Origin: Photobacterium pectinilyticum | GTDB taxonomy: Bacteria > Pseudomonadota > Gammaproteobacteria > Enterobacterales > Vibrionaceae | DNA: 64,000 nt | Direction: 5' to 3' | Assembly: GCF_024357955.1 (NCBI RefSeq) | Contig: NZ_JANEYT010000006.1 | Span: 62,001 to 126,000, forward strand | Shown here: piece after piece, positions 1 to 9,656 of the stretch | Layout: each line of letters opens with the position of its first letter | Position numbering within the stretch: position 1 is the first letter of the stretch | Notes under the pieces: model-generated | The model's database searches: none | Told to the model about the DNA's origin: nothing | Seen by the model: only the letters and a program-made list of their open reading frames with translations | Position numbers and translations under genes: made by a program

Positions 1-1111
1 CCACCATCACTTGCTCTTCCAAGCGCTCGGTCAGCTCTTCGAGATCTTCACGGTAGCGTTCGATCTTTTCCTGCTGCCGCACGGCGGTTTGTACCAGCTG
101 CAAGTGATCAGATGCCGCTTGGTGATCCTGCTCCAGCGCACCTTCACGCTCAGTCAGCTCATCCAGCTCTGCAGTCATGTTAGTCAGCGACGTTTGCTGA
201 TCATCCAAGTTTTTACGAGAGCCCATCAGCTCGCCACGCAGACCCAGTGTTTTCTCGAGCTTCTGGCGACGTTCGTTGGCATGGCGCATGTAATCCGCCG
301 CCACGTAGTGAGTCGCTTCGGTGATCAGGTGTTTGAACAGATCACGGTCACTCTGGGTAAGCTTGATTGCTTCCAGTGTCATGCGGTTTTCGCGCAATGC
401 GGCTTCCATGTCCTGGAAGGCTTTTTTGACACCGCTGTTGTGTGGCAACAAGTAGTCACGCAGCGAACGGGTAATGGCACTGGATATACCGCCGTAAAGC
501 GAGGCTTCAATCAGGCGGTAGAACTTCGAGCGGTCGGTGCTGTTACGCAATTTCTTCGGCAACACACCAAATTCAAACATTTGAACGTGATAATCAGTGA
601 CCGAGTTGAAGGCTTTGAATACAACGCCTTCATACTCGCTAGTCACCAACTCTTTCACTTCGTTGATTTGACGCACACGGGCCTGGTTGTCTGACAACGT
701 CTCAACCAATACTTCCGTTGGTTTAACATGCGATGGCAAGCCCTGGATGATAAACGGCTTGATATCCACCTTTTTATCACGACCAGCAACTTGCTGCAGT
801 TTTACCGCAAAAATAATACGTTGGTTCTTCGAGTTCACCACATCCAGTGCCGAGTAACAGGTACCCGGTTTCAACTTACCGTGCAGGCCCTTGTCGCGTG
901 AAGCATTCGAGCTCCCCGCTTCGGTAGTATTACGGAAATGAAGCAGGCTCTGATCCGGAATAAGGGAGGTAATAAATGCCGCCATGGTCGTCGACTTACC
1001 GGCACCGTTACCGCCAGATAGCGTGGTAACCAAGTTGTCGATATCAAAGGTTCGGGCAAAGAAGCCATTCCAGTTGACCATGGTCAACGATTGATACTTA
1101 CCGCGTTCCAT
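1..1111 (-). CDS. mukB: Chromosome partition protein MukB (N-terminal part, truncated by window edge)
   Basis: SMC-like ATPase of the MukBEF condensin, which organises and segregates the chromosome in the cytoplasm. Only about 370 N-terminal residues are present; the gene continues past the left edge. The protein begins [18 protein letters not shown] and has a Walker A loop GGNGAGKST at residues 33-41, followed by a stretch rich in charged residues that starts the coiled coil (about residue 280 on). Its ATG shares one base with the mukE stop codon (TAATG), so translation is probably coupled. It is the last gene of the cmoM-mukF-mukE-mukB operon, the order known from E. coli. Identification is from direct similarity to MukB; I see nothing unusual in the visible part. 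Confidence 0.97.
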   Translation of the reverse strand, partial: MERGKYQSLTMVNWNGFFARTFDIDNLVTTLSGGNGAGKSTTMAAFITSLIPDQSLLHFRNTTEAGSSNASRDKGLHGKLKPGTCYSALDVVNSKNQRIIFAVKLQQVAGRDKKVDIKPFIIQGLPSHVKPTEVLVETLSDNQARVRQINEVKELVTSEYEGVVFKAFNSVTDYHVQMFEFGVLPKKLRNSTDRSKFYRLIEASLYGGISSAITRSLRDYLLPHNSGVKKAFQDMEAALRENRMTLEAIKLTQSDRDLFKHLITEATHYVAADYMRHANERRQKLEKTLGLRGELMGSRKNLDDQQTSLTNMTAELDELTEREGALEQDHQAASDHLQLVQTAVRQQEKIERYREDLEELTERLEEQVMV

Positions 1112-1839
1112 TAGGCTTCATCCTCCAAATCGGCTTTGTCTAACTCTTTATCGGATGCTTCGTCAGCATCAAGCAAGCTCGATTGGCTTGGCTCCTGCTG
1201 ATGAACAACCAGCGCTTCACCATCACGAATCAAGCGGATTTGCGCTTCGCGAACATCATCACCGACACGGACATCAGCACCGAAACGGAACACCGCTTCG
1301 CTGATCCGGAATTTACCGTTTTCACCGATAGGGATAAGCATACCAAGGCGACGTAGACGACGCAGAGAGGTCTTGGTCTTGTCGAACAGCTTTTCCCGAT
1401 CAAGATCAGAGCCTGTCGCACGGTGAGTCACCAACTTCATTAGCTTCTTCTCATCGGCTAACTGGATCAGTTCGTCAAATAACTCTTGGTTGCTGAAAAT
1501 ACCTTCGTGCGCTAAACGCTCTGGGCTGAGATAAAGGAAACACAGTACCTTGCCCACCAGCATGTCCAACTCTGTCAGTACCGAGCGGCTGATCAATGAT
1601 GTCGAGCGCGGGCGCAGGTAGAAGAACCCTTCCGGCGCACGCACCAATTCGGCATTATAGCGCTTGTAAAACATGACCAACTCCTGCTCGAACTCAATCA
1701 GCAGGGCGTGGTTATCCAAATCTTCGCTGGAGATATGACGACCCGAGCGAAGGGCATTATCCAGTGCCGGGAAAAGCGGGTTGGCAATCGCCTTGGCCAG
1801 CTTTTCAGGCATAAATTCTTCAATATTTGTCAATGACAT
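1111..1839 (-). CDS. mukE: Condensin subunit MukE
   Basis: Winged-helix accessory (KITE) subunit of MukBEF that binds MukF and modulates the MukB ATPase. The frame is open further upstream, but I chose the ATG at 1839 because the protein then begins [24 protein letters not shown], aligning with the E. coli N-terminus; this gives 242 residues, close to the family length of about 230. Conserved runs such as the [14 protein letters not shown] and VFRFGADVR segments are present. The C-terminus is an acidic, low-complexity tail. The start lies 20 bp inside the end of mukF and the stop overlaps the mukB start, so the three subunits are tightly coupled for expression. Confidence 0.96.
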   Translation of the reverse strand: MSLTNIEEFMPEKLAKAIANPLFPALDNALRSGRHISSEDLDNHALLIEFEQELVMFYKRYNAELVRAPEGFFYLRPRSTSLISRSVLTELDMLVGKVLCFLYLSPERLAHEGIFSNQELFDELIQLADEKKLMKLVTHRATGSDLDREKLFDKTKTSLRRLRRLGMLIPIGENGKFRISEAVFRFGADVRVGDDVREAQIRLIRDGEALVVHQQEPSQSSLLDADEASDKELDKADLEDEA

Positions 1840-3142
1840 TTGCTTGTACCTTGGCTCCATAGTCATTAATAGCTTCCCAATCAGGCTGAATGGCATTGAA
1901 ATCCGACTCGGAGTAACCCAGTCTTACCGCCTGATCTATCACCAAACGCGCCATATCGAAATGCTGGGCGTATGGGTGCTGAGCCAAATAATCTTTAAGA
2001 AGCAAACTCAAGTTAATTGCAGCGCCGGTTTCTTTATGGGCCTGCAACATCGCGGCAATTTGTTCAGCTAGTTGGTCGTTAACCAGATCCAGCTCCTCAA
2101 ATTCCATTTCTTCCGGTACGATCCCGGTCACTTCGTCATCACGCAGAACCAGTGCCTCATCACGCATATCGAGCAAACGCTCGGCATCGGCATAAGTCAG
2201 TACCCATGGCGCATCGAAGTAATCTTTCACCGATTGGCGCAAGCGCTGGCTGAAGGCACGGTTCTTGTCCATGTCGATAGCCGTACGAATAAACTTATGA
2301 ACATGACGATCATAACCAATCCACAAATCAATCGCCTGCTGACCCCAGTTAATGATGCGGTCCAGCTTGGCCTGCAAGTTGAATACCATTGCATCGACAA
2401 ACTCCAGGTCCGAGTTACCCTGAATTTCTTCTTGGATAATCAACAATTGGGTTTGTAACTGGTCACCCGCGGCCTGCAAGGTGTCTTGCAGTTCACGCAG
2501 GGTACTTGAGGTTTCGTTCAGCAGCACTTCACAGCTACTGATCGCCGCTCGCCAATCTTGGTTCAGCAGCTCGGCAATATCTTGCTTAACTTGTTGCTGC
2601 TGCTCGTCCATGGTGCGTTGGTTGAGATCAATCCGGTCAAAGATCTCAGCGACTGAGTACTTCAGTACCGCATGGACATTCTGCCGCCAATGTCGTTCAT
2701 CGCCTCCTTCCTGTGCTGCAGTGGCTGCCTTGTTAATTTCATCGGCAACCATGGCAAGCTGAATGGAAAGTTTCAGCGTTGAATACTCGCGGTGGCGAGC
2801 ATAGTAATCGGTGATCCCAAGGGCCAGCGGGCTCAAACGGTAAATACTTGCACCGTCGTTTACCTCACTGGTAAATCGGGAAATCAGGCGTTGGCGAACC
2901 AACTCATTTATGGCGTTGTTGGCACGGAAGGCCACGGTTTCCGGTGTCTGCTCGAACAAGTCGCTCACAATGCGAAATGCATCGATCAGTTCACCTTCCC
3001 CTAATTCTTCATCAAAACGATCACCGCTCAACACAGCAATCGCCAACAGGAACGCCAGCCGCTCGGTTGGCAGGTTAAGCTCGAATTTATGCTGCTTAAC
3101 CCAACTGACCAACTCGGGAACGGTCTGGGTTACTTCACTCAT
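1820..3142 (-). CDS. mukF: Condensin kleisin subunit MukF
   Basis: Kleisin subunit of MukBEF; it dimerises through its N-terminal winged-helix domain and bridges MukB heads and MukE. The 440-residue product matches the family length, begins [38 protein letters not shown], and has a long helical middle region (about residues 130-300) rich in Gln, Glu and Leu. Its ATG overlaps the cmoM stop by four bases (ATGA), and its 3' end overlaps mukE by 20 bp. This arrangement indicates one polycistronic message from a promoter upstream of cmoM. Confidence 0.97.
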   Translation of the reverse strand: MSEVTQTVPELVSWVKQHKFELNLPTERLAFLLAIAVLSGDRFDEELGEGELIDAFRIVSDLFEQTPETVAFRANNAINELVRQRLISRFTSEVNDGASIYRLSPLALGITDYYARHREYSTLKLSIQLAMVADEINKAATAAQEGGDERHWRQNVHAVLKYSVAEIFDRIDLNQRTMDEQQQQVKQDIAELLNQDWRAAISSCEVLLNETSSTLRELQDTLQAAGDQLQTQLLIIQEEIQGNSDLEFVDAMVFNLQAKLDRIINWGQQAIDLWIGYDRHVHKFIRTAIDMDKNRAFSQRLRQSVKDYFDAPWVLTYADAERLLDMRDEALVLRDDEVTGIVPEEMEFEELDLVNDQLAEQIAAMLQAHKETGAAINLSLLLKDYLAQHPYAQHFDMARLVIDQAVRLGYSESDFNAIQPDWEAINDYGAKVQANVIDKY

Positions 3143-3960
3143 CCGTTGTCCTTATTGCTTTTGTATTTCTCAGCCTCTGGGCCCGCTAACGGCTTTTGGG
3201 CGTAAACATGAATATATCGGCCCAGAGACAAATAAGGTTCCTGGCGGCAAAGTTTTTGCTCCATCGCCAGCACCTGTTCAAAACTGTAATCCCCGACCAT
3301 TGTTGTCTGCATATAGTCGTGGAAAGTACGTACACCGGTCTTACCCAGGATGTTAAAACCAGCCTCTTCAAGCCAGCTATATACTTCATCGGGTTTGATC
3401 CCTTGCAAAGGTTGTAGCTTGAAGCGCTTTCTATGCGGCATCCCTTCTTCGATATGGGTCAGGTTGCCACAAATCAGATTCTTAAACAGCAGGCCGTTAT
3501 AGTTGTAGAACATAATAGAAATAATACCGCCCGGCCTTACCTGCTCCAAAAGATATTCCAGCGCAGCCTGTGGATCGGCCAGCCATTCCATCACAGCATG
3601 AAACAGAACCAGATCCACCTTACTATCTAAGTGTTCACCAATCTCCTGTACCGGACTGTGAACTAAACGATACTGATTAAGCAAGCCGTTTTTAGCAATA
3701 TCTTGCTCCGCTAGCTTCAGCATTTCGCTAGAAAGATCACACAAAGTAACGTGATGCCCTAGCTCTGCCACTTTTTGCGACAGCTGGCCAACACCCCCAC
3801 CTGCATCTAGCAGATGCAATGGTTTATCGCTCTTCAATAGGGCTAAAATTTGCTCAAGATCTTCCCAAACTACCGTTTGGCGGATCTGGCCTTTGCCAGT
3901 TCCGTAAATATTTTTTGCAAATTTTTGCGCTAAGTCGTCAAAATTTCGATCTTCGATCAC
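3139..3960 (-). CDS. cmoM: tRNA 5-carboxymethoxyuridine methyltransferase CmoM (SmtA)
   Basis: SAM-dependent methyltransferase that converts cmo5U to its methyl ester mcmo5U at wobble position 34 of tRNAs. The 273-residue class I methyltransferase has the SAM-binding glycine motif [14 protein letters not shown] at about residues 49-62 and a downstream acidic loop LCDLSSEML. The N-terminus ([21 protein letters not shown]) aligns with E. coli CmoM and requires a GTG start at 3960, since no ATG is available there. It is the first gene of the mukFEB operon, as in E. coli, and is divergent from elyC, with about 120 bp between for both promoters. A basic, Lys-rich tail of about 15 residues extends past the E. 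coli end. Confidence 0.95.
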   Translation of the reverse strand: MIEDRNFDDLAQKFAKNIYGTGKGQIRQTVVWEDLEQILALLKSDKPLHLLDAGGGVGQLSQKVAELGHHVTLCDLSSEMLKLAEQDIAKNGLLNQYRLVHSPVQEIGEHLDSKVDLVLFHAVMEWLADPQAALEYLLEQVRPGGIISIMFYNYNGLLFKNLICGNLTHIEEGMPHRKRFKLQPLQGIKPDEVYSWLEEAGFNILGKTGVRTFHDYMQTTMVGDYSFEQVLAMEQKLCRQEPYLSLGRYIHVYAQKPLAGPEAEKYKSNKDNG

Positions 3961-4080
3961 GTCAGCTTTACGTTATGATAGCGGTTCTAAAAATGTGGCT
4001 TATTTTCTCACAAGCGATAAAGGAATAAAGGCTTGTGGTGCTTTTTCGAGCTCAACTGCTGATTTTTCGGACGACATTGC

Positions 4081-4872
4081 ATGTTTGAACTAAAAAAAAT
4101 TGTCTCTGCTTTACTCATGCCCCTACCAGCCATGCTTATACTCGGCTTGTTTGGGCTGTTACTACTCTGGTTTACCCGCCGCAAGGGGCTGGCAACCTTT
4201 TTCATTAGCTTTGCTTTCTTGGGGATCTTTCTCGTCTCCTTCCAGCCGATAGCAACTAGCTTACTGCGCCCGTTGGAAAAAGCCTACCCACCTTATGTGC
4301 CGTCTGGCCAGTCGGTGGGCTATGTCATGGTGCTGGGGAGTGGGCATGTAATTGATCACGCAATGCCAATCACCTCGCAACTCTCACGCACGGCTTTAAT
4401 GCGTTTAAATGAAGGCGTGCGGATTCACCGTTTGTTCCCGGGGTCAAAGCTGATTCTGTCCGGTTATGGCGGCGGCACCGATATCAGCCAAGCACGCATG
4501 ATGGCGAAGGTCGCTTTGGCACTTGGGGTCAATAAAAATGATATCTTGCTGCTAGAGACTGCAAAGGATACTTGGGAGGAAGCCTTCCAGGCAGCTTCTG
4601 TTGTCGGCGATGACAAATTAGTCGTTGTTACATCAGCCAGCCATATGACAAGAGCAATGGAAGAGTTTTTCCGTGTTGGGTTAACCCCAACAGCGGCCCC
4701 GACCAACTTCCTTGCCAGTAACAAAATCGAGCAACCCTGGGAGCGCTACCGCCCTCAGGCGAAATACTTAGAGCAAACTGAACGCTACTGGCATGAAACA
4801 CTCGGCCGTTGGTGGCAGCAAATACGTACCCTGAGCGGTGAAGGAAGCGACCAACACACTGTTGCTCAATAG
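4081..4872 (+). CDS. elyC: Envelope biogenesis factor ElyC (DUF218)
   Basis: Inner-membrane DUF218 protein. In E. coli, ElyC (YcbC) is needed for peptidoglycan synthesis at low temperature and influences undecaprenyl-phosphate lipid carrier metabolism. The 263-residue protein has two N-terminal membrane segments (about residues 10-32 and 38-58) and then the DUF218 domain: VMVLGSG near residue 85, LILSGYGGG near 125, a GVNKNDILLLETAKDTWEEA segment, and VVTSASHMTRA near 185. It is divergent from cmoM, as in E. coli. A second DUF218-type domain occurs in the lipoprotein at 24411-26120, in a quite different architecture. The start is the ATG at 4081; the Shine-Dalgarno is weak. Confidence 0.93.
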   Translation: MFELKKIVSALLMPLPAMLILGLFGLLLLWFTRRKGLATFFISFAFLGIFLVSFQPIATSLLRPLEKAYPPYVPSGQSVGYVMVLGSGHVIDHAMPITSQLSRTALMRLNEGVRIHRLFPGSKLILSGYGGGTDISQARMMAKVALALGVNKNDILLLETAKDTWEEAFQAASVVGDDKLVVVTSASHMTRAMEEFFRVGLTPTAAPTNFLASNKIEQPWERYRPQAKYLEQTERYWHETLGRWWQQIRTLSGEGSDQHTVAQ

Positions 4873-4918
4873 CCTTCCCTACTCCGCAGGCCCACCTTAC
4901 CAGCGGTGCTAAAACTCG

Positions 4919-4947
4919 TACCCAAGTAACGCCAAGTTACTTGGGTA
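4919..4947. repeat. Perfect 12-bp inverted repeat downstream of elyC
   Basis: Arms TACCCAAGTAAC (4919-4930) and GTTACTTGGGTA (4936-4947) around a 5-base loop. It lies 46 bp after elyC. No T-tract follows closely, so it is a poor intrinsic terminator; it may stabilise the 3' end of the mRNA or bind a protein. The rest of 4873-5207 holds the tcyP leader and nothing else I recognise. Confidence 0.6.
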
Positions 4948-5207
4948 TCACGTGTTTCTCCCCCCTATAGCAACGACCAAGCTTTCTCATTTCTTAATGC
5001 AAGAGCAGTTTTTCGCATAAAACAGCTATTTTGTTTATCTTTTGAACTTTATTCCTTTTGGTTTTATTAAATGCCAATTACTCATATCAAAATCAACCAA
5101 AACCGGTTCAGCTTCTGCGACTCACATCATACTATTGCTGCCAATTAGTGATTGATGACTTAGCAAAACGGAATTGCGAGTTAATAACAACGGTAGGATT
5201 AGATTCG

Positions 5208-6596
5208 ATGTTCCAGATACTCAACTTGGCGGTCTTCGCCATTATTATTGCCCTGTTAGTTAAACAACAGAAAACAGAACAAACACTGTCAAAGCGTGTC
5301 TTTACCGCACTGGGTCTTGGTGTGCTTTTCGGTGGCGCATTGCAGCTTACCTATGGTGGCGGCAGCAAAGTCATCACAGAGACGCTGGAATACGTCAACA
5401 TTGTTGGTGCGGGCTACGTCAGCCTGTTGAAGATGATCATCATGCCGTTGATCACCGTGTCTATCATTGGCGCCATCATCAAGGTTAAAGATTCTGGCTC
5501 GCTAGGTAAAATATCCGGGCTGAGTATCGGTATTCTTCTCGCGACCACAGCCGCTTCCGCGCTGATAGGTATTCTGGTTAGCAGTATGTTCGGTCTGAGT
5601 GCTGAAGGTATCGTTCAGGGCGCGCGCGAGATTGCCCGTGGTGAAATGCTGGAAACCCGTCTGACCTCAGTGGAAGCAATGTCTTTCGCTGACATGATTA
5701 TCTCTTTTTTCCCAGCCAACCCATTTGCTGATCTCGCAGGCAGTCGTCCAACCTCGACCATTGCCGTGGTAATTTTCTCAGCCTTTATCGGTGTCGCTGG
5801 TCTGACGGTGATCCGCACTCAGCCTGAGCTTGGTGCCAGCTTCGAGAAGTTCATCAATGTTGCCCAAGAAGTCGTACGTACCTTGGTTCGCATGGTACTA
5901 AGCCTAACACCATATGGTGTATTGGCACTGATGACCAAAGTTGTTGCGGGATCAAACTACGACGATATCTTGAGCCTGATTAACTTTGTGGTCGCCTCTT
6001 ACGTGGGTCTTGCCCTGATTCTGGTCATGCACATGGTACTAGTGGCTTTCGTTGGTATGAATCCAATCCGTTACCTGAAGAAGATCCTACCGGTGTTAAC
6101 TTTCGCGTTCACCTCGCGCTCAAGTGCCGGTACCATTCCTCTTAACGTTGAGACGCAGGTGAAGAAGCTGGGTAATGGCGATGCGGTATCAAACTTCTCA
6201 GCCTCTTTCGGCGCAACCATGGGTCAAAACGGCTGTGCCGGTCTGTACCCTGCTATGCTAGCAGTGATGATTGCACCAACGGTAGGTATTAACCCGTTGG
6301 ACCCAGGCTTCATGCTGACCTTGATTGCCATTGTTACCATTAGCTCATTTGGTATTGCTGGTGTGGGTGGTGGTGCAACTTTTGCAGCGCTGATTGTACT
6401 GTCAGCACTTGATATGCCTGTTGCCCTTGCTGGTCTGCTTATCTCTATTGAGCCATTGATTGATATGGGCCGTACTGCTGTTAATGTAAGCGGTGCGATG
6501 ACTGCCGGCACGATTACTTCTCGAGTGTTAGGCCAAGCTGACGATACCGTATTCGAATCTGACGAAGATATCGAAGAGAAAACAGCAACAGCTTAA
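5208..6596 (+). CDS. tcyP: L-cystine:cation symporter TcyP (DAACS family)
   Basis: Secondary transporter that imports L-cystine across the inner membrane, of the dicarboxylate/amino acid:cation symporter family. The product closely follows E. coli TcyP (YdjN): TFAFTSRSSAGTIPLNVE is the family's serine-rich re-entrant loop, and MGQNGCAGLYPAMLAVM and GVGGGATFAALIVL are the transmembrane 7 and hairpin 2 regions. About eight membrane helices can be seen. The frame is open from 5058, but I chose the ATG at 5208 because it gives 462 residues, matches the E. coli N-terminus, and has a GGA-rich stretch just upstream. It ends in an acidic tail and is followed by a strong terminator, so it appears monocistronic. 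Confidence 0.93.
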   Translation: MFQILNLAVFAIIIALLVKQQKTEQTLSKRVFTALGLGVLFGGALQLTYGGGSKVITETLEYVNIVGAGYVSLLKMIIMPLITVSIIGAIIKVKDSGSLGKISGLSIGILLATTAASALIGILVSSMFGLSAEGIVQGAREIARGEMLETRLTSVEAMSFADMIISFFPANPFADLAGSRPTSTIAVVIFSAFIGVAGLTVIRTQPELGASFEKFINVAQEVVRTLVRMVLSLTPYGVLALMTKVVAGSNYDDILSLINFVVASYVGLALILVMHMVLVAFVGMNPIRYLKKILPVLTFAFTSRSSAGTIPLNVETQVKKLGNGDAVSNFSASFGATMGQNGCAGLYPAMLAVMIAPTVGINPLDPGFMLTLIAIVTISSFGIAGVGGGATFAALIVLSALDMPVALAGLLISIEPLIDMGRTAVNVSGAMTAGTITSRVLGQADDTVFESDEDIEEKTATA

Positions 6597-6621
6597 AGCC
6601 AGACGCGAGACAAAAAATATC

Positions 6622-6653
6622 AGCCACCCTCATTATTGAAGGGTGGCTTTTTT
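6622..6653 (+). terminator. Intrinsic terminator of tcyP
   Basis: Stem AGCCACCCT / AGGGTGGCT with a 9-base loop, followed by a run of T (6648-6653). It sits 25 bp after the tcyP stop codon. Confidence 0.9.
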
Positions 6654-6800
6654 ATTAAAAATCAATCAGTAAACTTTTACCTGACGTGATAAGTAAAAAT
6701 ACTCAGTGAATTTTCATTGGTGATCGGTAGAATACGCCCACTTGCCATACAATATGGCATAAATAATCTATCACTTAACCAATTCTGCCACTGAGTCTCA

Positions 6801-7676
6801 ATGCGTAATCCAGTTAACCAAGCGATCGTCCTTCTCATTGCCGCCAACTTGCTGGCGTCCTTCTCGGATGTTTCCCTGAAAATCCTCAACGGTGAAGTGC
6901 CCACTTTTCAGTATGTTTTCATCCGCCAGCTACTTAGCGTTATCATGCTACTACCACTTTGGCTTGCACTGCCGAAGGCCAAACGCCAGCAAGGCTGCTG
7001 CAAGATTGCTTTTTGGCGAGCCCAACTCATTCTGATGGGCAGCGCCTGTGCTATGGTCGCCATCACTTTCTTGCCCCTAGCAACCGCCAATGCGATGTTC
7101 TATGTCGGCCCTCTACTGATGTTACCGTTATCAGTGTTTTTACTTAAGGAAACGCCACCCAGGGCGAAAGTCATTGCGACATGTATTGGTTTTGCCGGTG
7201 TGTTGGTTGTTCTGCGTCCCGAGCACTTTCACTGGGCTGCTATCGTAGGCCTAGGAAGTGCACTGGCCATGGGGCTGGGAAATATCTTGATCCGTAAATT
7301 ACCGGAAGATCAGCATTTGGTATCGACCTTGTTCTGGACCGGGGTAATGACCTTACCGTTATCGCTAGCACTTGCTGTCCCGCAATGGGCGGCCATTGAG
7401 TGGCGTCATGTCGGCTGGATAATGGCGATAAACCTGTTTGTCTTGGGTTATCACGCCTTGGTGGTGATTGGCTATAAAAAGGCTGCAGCAGGGCAAATTG
7501 CTTTGGCTGAATATTCAGGTCTAGTGTTCGTTACCGCCTTTGGCGTGATGTGGTTTGATGAAATCCCAGATCTACTTACGGTAATGGGGATCTTGTTGAT
7601 TGTGGTACCTATGATGCCGGTGAAATGGCAACGCTTATTTAACCGAAAAACCAATGAAGCCGTCATTGACTCATAA
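6801..7676 (+). CDS. DMT-superfamily transporter (EamA family)
   Basis: Integral membrane protein of 291 residues with ten predicted helices arranged as two EamA repeats (about residues 10-140 and 150-275), the usual architecture of drug/metabolite exporters. Visible family features are the ASFSDVSLKIL start of repeat one, the ATANAMFYVGPLLMLPLSVFLLKE segment closing it, and the AEYSGLVFVTAFGVMWFDEIPDLLTVMGILLI segment closing repeat two. The substrate cannot be read from sequence; relatives export amino acids or other small metabolites. It stands alone between two terminators. The start is the ATG at 6801, the only Met in frame near the first helix. Confidence 0.85.
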   Translation: MRNPVNQAIVLLIAANLLASFSDVSLKILNGEVPTFQYVFIRQLLSVIMLLPLWLALPKAKRQQGCCKIAFWRAQLILMGSACAMVAITFLPLATANAMFYVGPLLMLPLSVFLLKETPPRAKVIATCIGFAGVLVVLRPEHFHWAAIVGLGSALAMGLGNILIRKLPEDQHLVSTLFWTGVMTLPLSLALAVPQWAAIEWRHVGWIMAINLFVLGYHALVVIGYKKAAAGQIALAEYSGLVFVTAFGVMWFDEIPDLLTVMGILLIVVPMMPVKWQRLFNRKTNEAVIDS

Positions 7677-7685
7677 ATGAGTCTC

Positions 7686-7724
7686 AAAAAAAAGCGGAAG
7701 AGCCAAGGCTCTCCCGCTTTTTTT
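7686..7724. terminator. Bidirectional terminator between the DMT gene and kdsB
   Basis: Near-perfect hairpin AAGCGGAAGAGCC / GGCTCTCCCGCTT with one mismatch, a two-base loop, A-tract on the left and T-tract on the right. It serves the converging DMT transporter (plus) and kdsB (minus) transcripts. Confidence 0.9.
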
Positions 7725-7733
7725 GCTTGAACA

Positions 7734-8480
7734 TTAACCAACCAATTGGCGCACTTTTTCCAAATCTTCCGGTGTATCAACGCCAGCAGGGGGCGCATCA
7801 ATAGCAACCTCGACATGGATTTTCTCGCCATACCAAAGCACACGGAGTTGCTCCAGCGCTTCGATTCTCTCCAGCGTACTCGGCTCCCAATTGATGTAAG
7901 TATTGATAAAGCCTGCACGGTAGGCATAGATACCAATATGACGCATCAGATCCTGGTGAACTTCCTGCGGACGCTTGGCGAAGTTATCGCGGTCCCAAGG
8001 GATAGAAGCCCGACTGAAATACAGCGCATAACCATCTTTGTCTGTAACCACTTTAACCGCGTTAGGGTTGAACACTTCATCAGCATGGTCGATTTCAACC
8101 GCCAGCGTTGCCATCGGTGCATTGCTACCAGCAAGATTGGTCGCCACCTGACGGATAATGCTTTCCGGGATCAGCGGTTCGTCGCCCTGTACGTTAACCA
8201 CAATATGATCATCGGCCAATTGGTATTTGGCAACCACTTCAGCGAGACGCTCAGTGCCTGATTCATGGTCATCGCGAGTCATACAAACTTCACCACCAAA
8301 CGCCTTCACCGCATCGACAATACGCTGATCGTCAGTTGCAACAATGACTTGCTCGGCACCCGCTTTGCTGGCCTGCTCATAAACCCATTGAATCATTGGT
8401 TTACCAGCAATATCAGCCAACGGTTTGCCTGGTAGGCGTGATGATTGGTAACGAGCAGGTATAATCACCGTAAAAGACAT
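7734..8480 (-). CDS. kdsB: 3-deoxy-manno-octulosonate cytidylyltransferase KdsB
   Basis: Cytoplasmic enzyme that activates Kdo with CTP to give CMP-Kdo for lipopolysaccharide inner-core synthesis. The product is 248 residues, the same length as E. coli KdsB. The N-terminal nucleotide-binding motif is [19 protein letters not shown], followed by VATDD near residue 50 and [10 protein letters not shown] near residue 99, all hallmarks of the family. Its ATG overlaps the ycaR stop by one base (TAATG). It is the last gene of the msbA-lpxK-ycaR-kdsB operon, which joins Kdo activation with lipid A phosphorylation and export. Confidence 0.97.
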   Translation of the reverse strand: MSFTVIIPARYQSSRLPGKPLADIAGKPMIQWVYEQASKAGAEQVIVATDDQRIVDAVKAFGGEVCMTRDDHESGTERLAEVVAKYQLADDHIVVNVQGDEPLIPESIIRQVATNLAGSNAPMATLAVEIDHADEVFNPNAVKVVTDKDGYALYFSRASIPWDRDNFAKRPQEVHQDLMRHIGIYAYRAGFINTYINWEPSTLERIEALEQLRVLWYGEKIHVEVAIDAPPAGVDTPEDLEKVRQLVG

Positions 8481-8659
8481 TACTTCACCTCTTCCGAGCT
8501 CAGAGTACGTGCCTCTGGCTCAAGCAATACAGGGATACCATCTTTAATAGCATAAGCTAGACGATCAAACTTGCAGATCAGCTCATTTTTGTCTTTATCG
8601 AAGTTCAATTTCCCCTTACAAACTGGGCACGCAACGATTTCAAGCAGACGATGATCCAT
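8480..8659 (-). CDS. ycaR: Trm112-like small zinc-ribbon protein YcaR (UPF0434)
   Basis: Small protein of 59 residues, [20 protein letters not shown] at the N-terminus, with a CPVC pair at positions 11-14 and a third cysteine at 29 (ELICK). This is the UPF0434/Trm112 fold family, whose precise role in bacteria is not settled. It lies between lpxK and kdsB exactly as in E. coli. The start is 20 bp inside the 3' end of lpxK and the stop overlaps the kdsB start, so it is translated as part of the operon. The fourth zinc ligand of classical ribbons is missing, as is common in this family. Confidence 0.93.
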   Translation of the reverse strand: MDHRLLEIVACPVCKGKLNFDKDKNELICKFDRLAYAIKDGIPVLLEPEARTLSSEEVK

Positions 8660-9656
8660 ACTCTTCCTTTACCTTAATAATCCGGTTAATCAAGCTATCA
8701 GCCTGCTCGGCGGGCATCTCGGCATCAACCGGTAAATACCACCAATTAGACTGAGCGAAAGTGTGGCATTTCACCGCATCTTTCTCTGTCATGACGAGGT
8801 GCTGGCCTAGCTCGGACAGCTGTTGTAATTCTTGCTCGGCAAATGCCTGATGATCTGCAAAAGGCTGGCACTTTACCGGTGTGATGCCGAGCTGCTCTAG
8901 TGTATTAAAAAATCGGGGCGGATGGCCAATCCCCGCCATGGCGACGACATCACCTTGCAGTTTGGTCACGCCTAAGCGCTCACCGGTCTTAAGATTAACC
9001 AAATCGGACGGGACCAGTTGCATTGGGATTTCATTCTCTTCGGCATTGCCGCCGTTACAAATAAGAAAATCAACCTCTTGCAAGCGATCACAGCCTTCAC
9101 GCAGTGGCCCCAGCGGGATCAACTGTTGATTGCCAAATCGGCGCTGACCGTCAATCACCACAATTTCGATATCCCTTGCCAGTGCATAGTGCTGCAAGCC
9201 ATCGTCGGTAATGATCACATCAACATCCGGCTCAATCAGTTGTACTGCCTCAGCGCGCTTGGGCGATACGGCGACAGGCACACCAGTACGGCGAAATATC
9301 AGCACTGGCTCATCACCAACTTCAGCCGTGGTGCTCTGGCTATCAACCCGATACGGGTAATGCGGTGCTTTAGCACCATAACCTCGGGAGACCACACCGG
9401 GATTGAGTCCCGCCGCCTTGAGCTGTTCAACCAGCCAAATCACAACAGGCGTCTTACCATTTCCTCCTGCTGTGATATTACCTACCACCACAACCGGAAC
9501 AGAAGAGCGGTATACCGCTTTCCGACCAGTTTGATATTGTAACCGACGACGCTGACTCACTGCGCCAAACAGTTTACTCAATGGCCACAGAAACGGCTTT
9601 AACACCGTTCCCGCCGGATGCCCTTCAAACCAAATTTGTTCAATAACCGAAGCCAT
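8640..9656 (-). CDS. lpxK: Tetraacyldisaccharide 4'-kinase LpxK
   Basis: Inner-membrane-associated kinase that phosphorylates the 4' position of the lipid A disaccharide to form lipid IVA. The 338-residue product has an N-terminal membrane-proximal helix ([23 protein letters not shown]), the P-loop [20 protein letters not shown] at about residues 55-74, and the DDGLQHY catalytic motif near residue 150. The start codon overlaps the msbA stop by one base and the end overlaps ycaR by 20 bp. Placement directly behind the lipid A flippase gene msbA matches E. coli. Confidence 0.96.
   Translation of the reverse strand: MASVIEQIWFEGHPAGTVLKPFLWPLSKLFGAVSQRRRLQYQTGRKAVYRSSVPVVVVGNITAGGNGKTPVVIWLVEQLKAAGLNPGVVSRGYGAKAPHYPYRVDSQSTTAEVGDEPVLIFRRTGVPVAVSPKRAEAVQLIEPDVDVIITDDGLQHYALARDIEIVVIDGQRRFGNQQLIPLGPLREGCDRLQEVDFLICNGGNAEENEIPMQLVPSDLVNLKTGERLGVTKLQGDVVAMAGIGHPPRFFNTLEQLGITPVKCQPFADHQAFAEQELQQLSELGQHLVMTEKDAVKCHTFAQSNWWYLPVDAEMPAEQADSLINRIIKVKEEYGSSSA

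Noticed and set aside
11..694. Long open frame (227 codons) on the plus strand
   Set aside because: Antisense to mukB, whose minus-strand frame has clear family sequence; the plus-strand translation shows no recognisable domain.
7472..7936. 154-codon minus-strand frame across the DMT gene end and kdsB
   Set aside because: Crosses the bidirectional terminator and two real genes in other frames.
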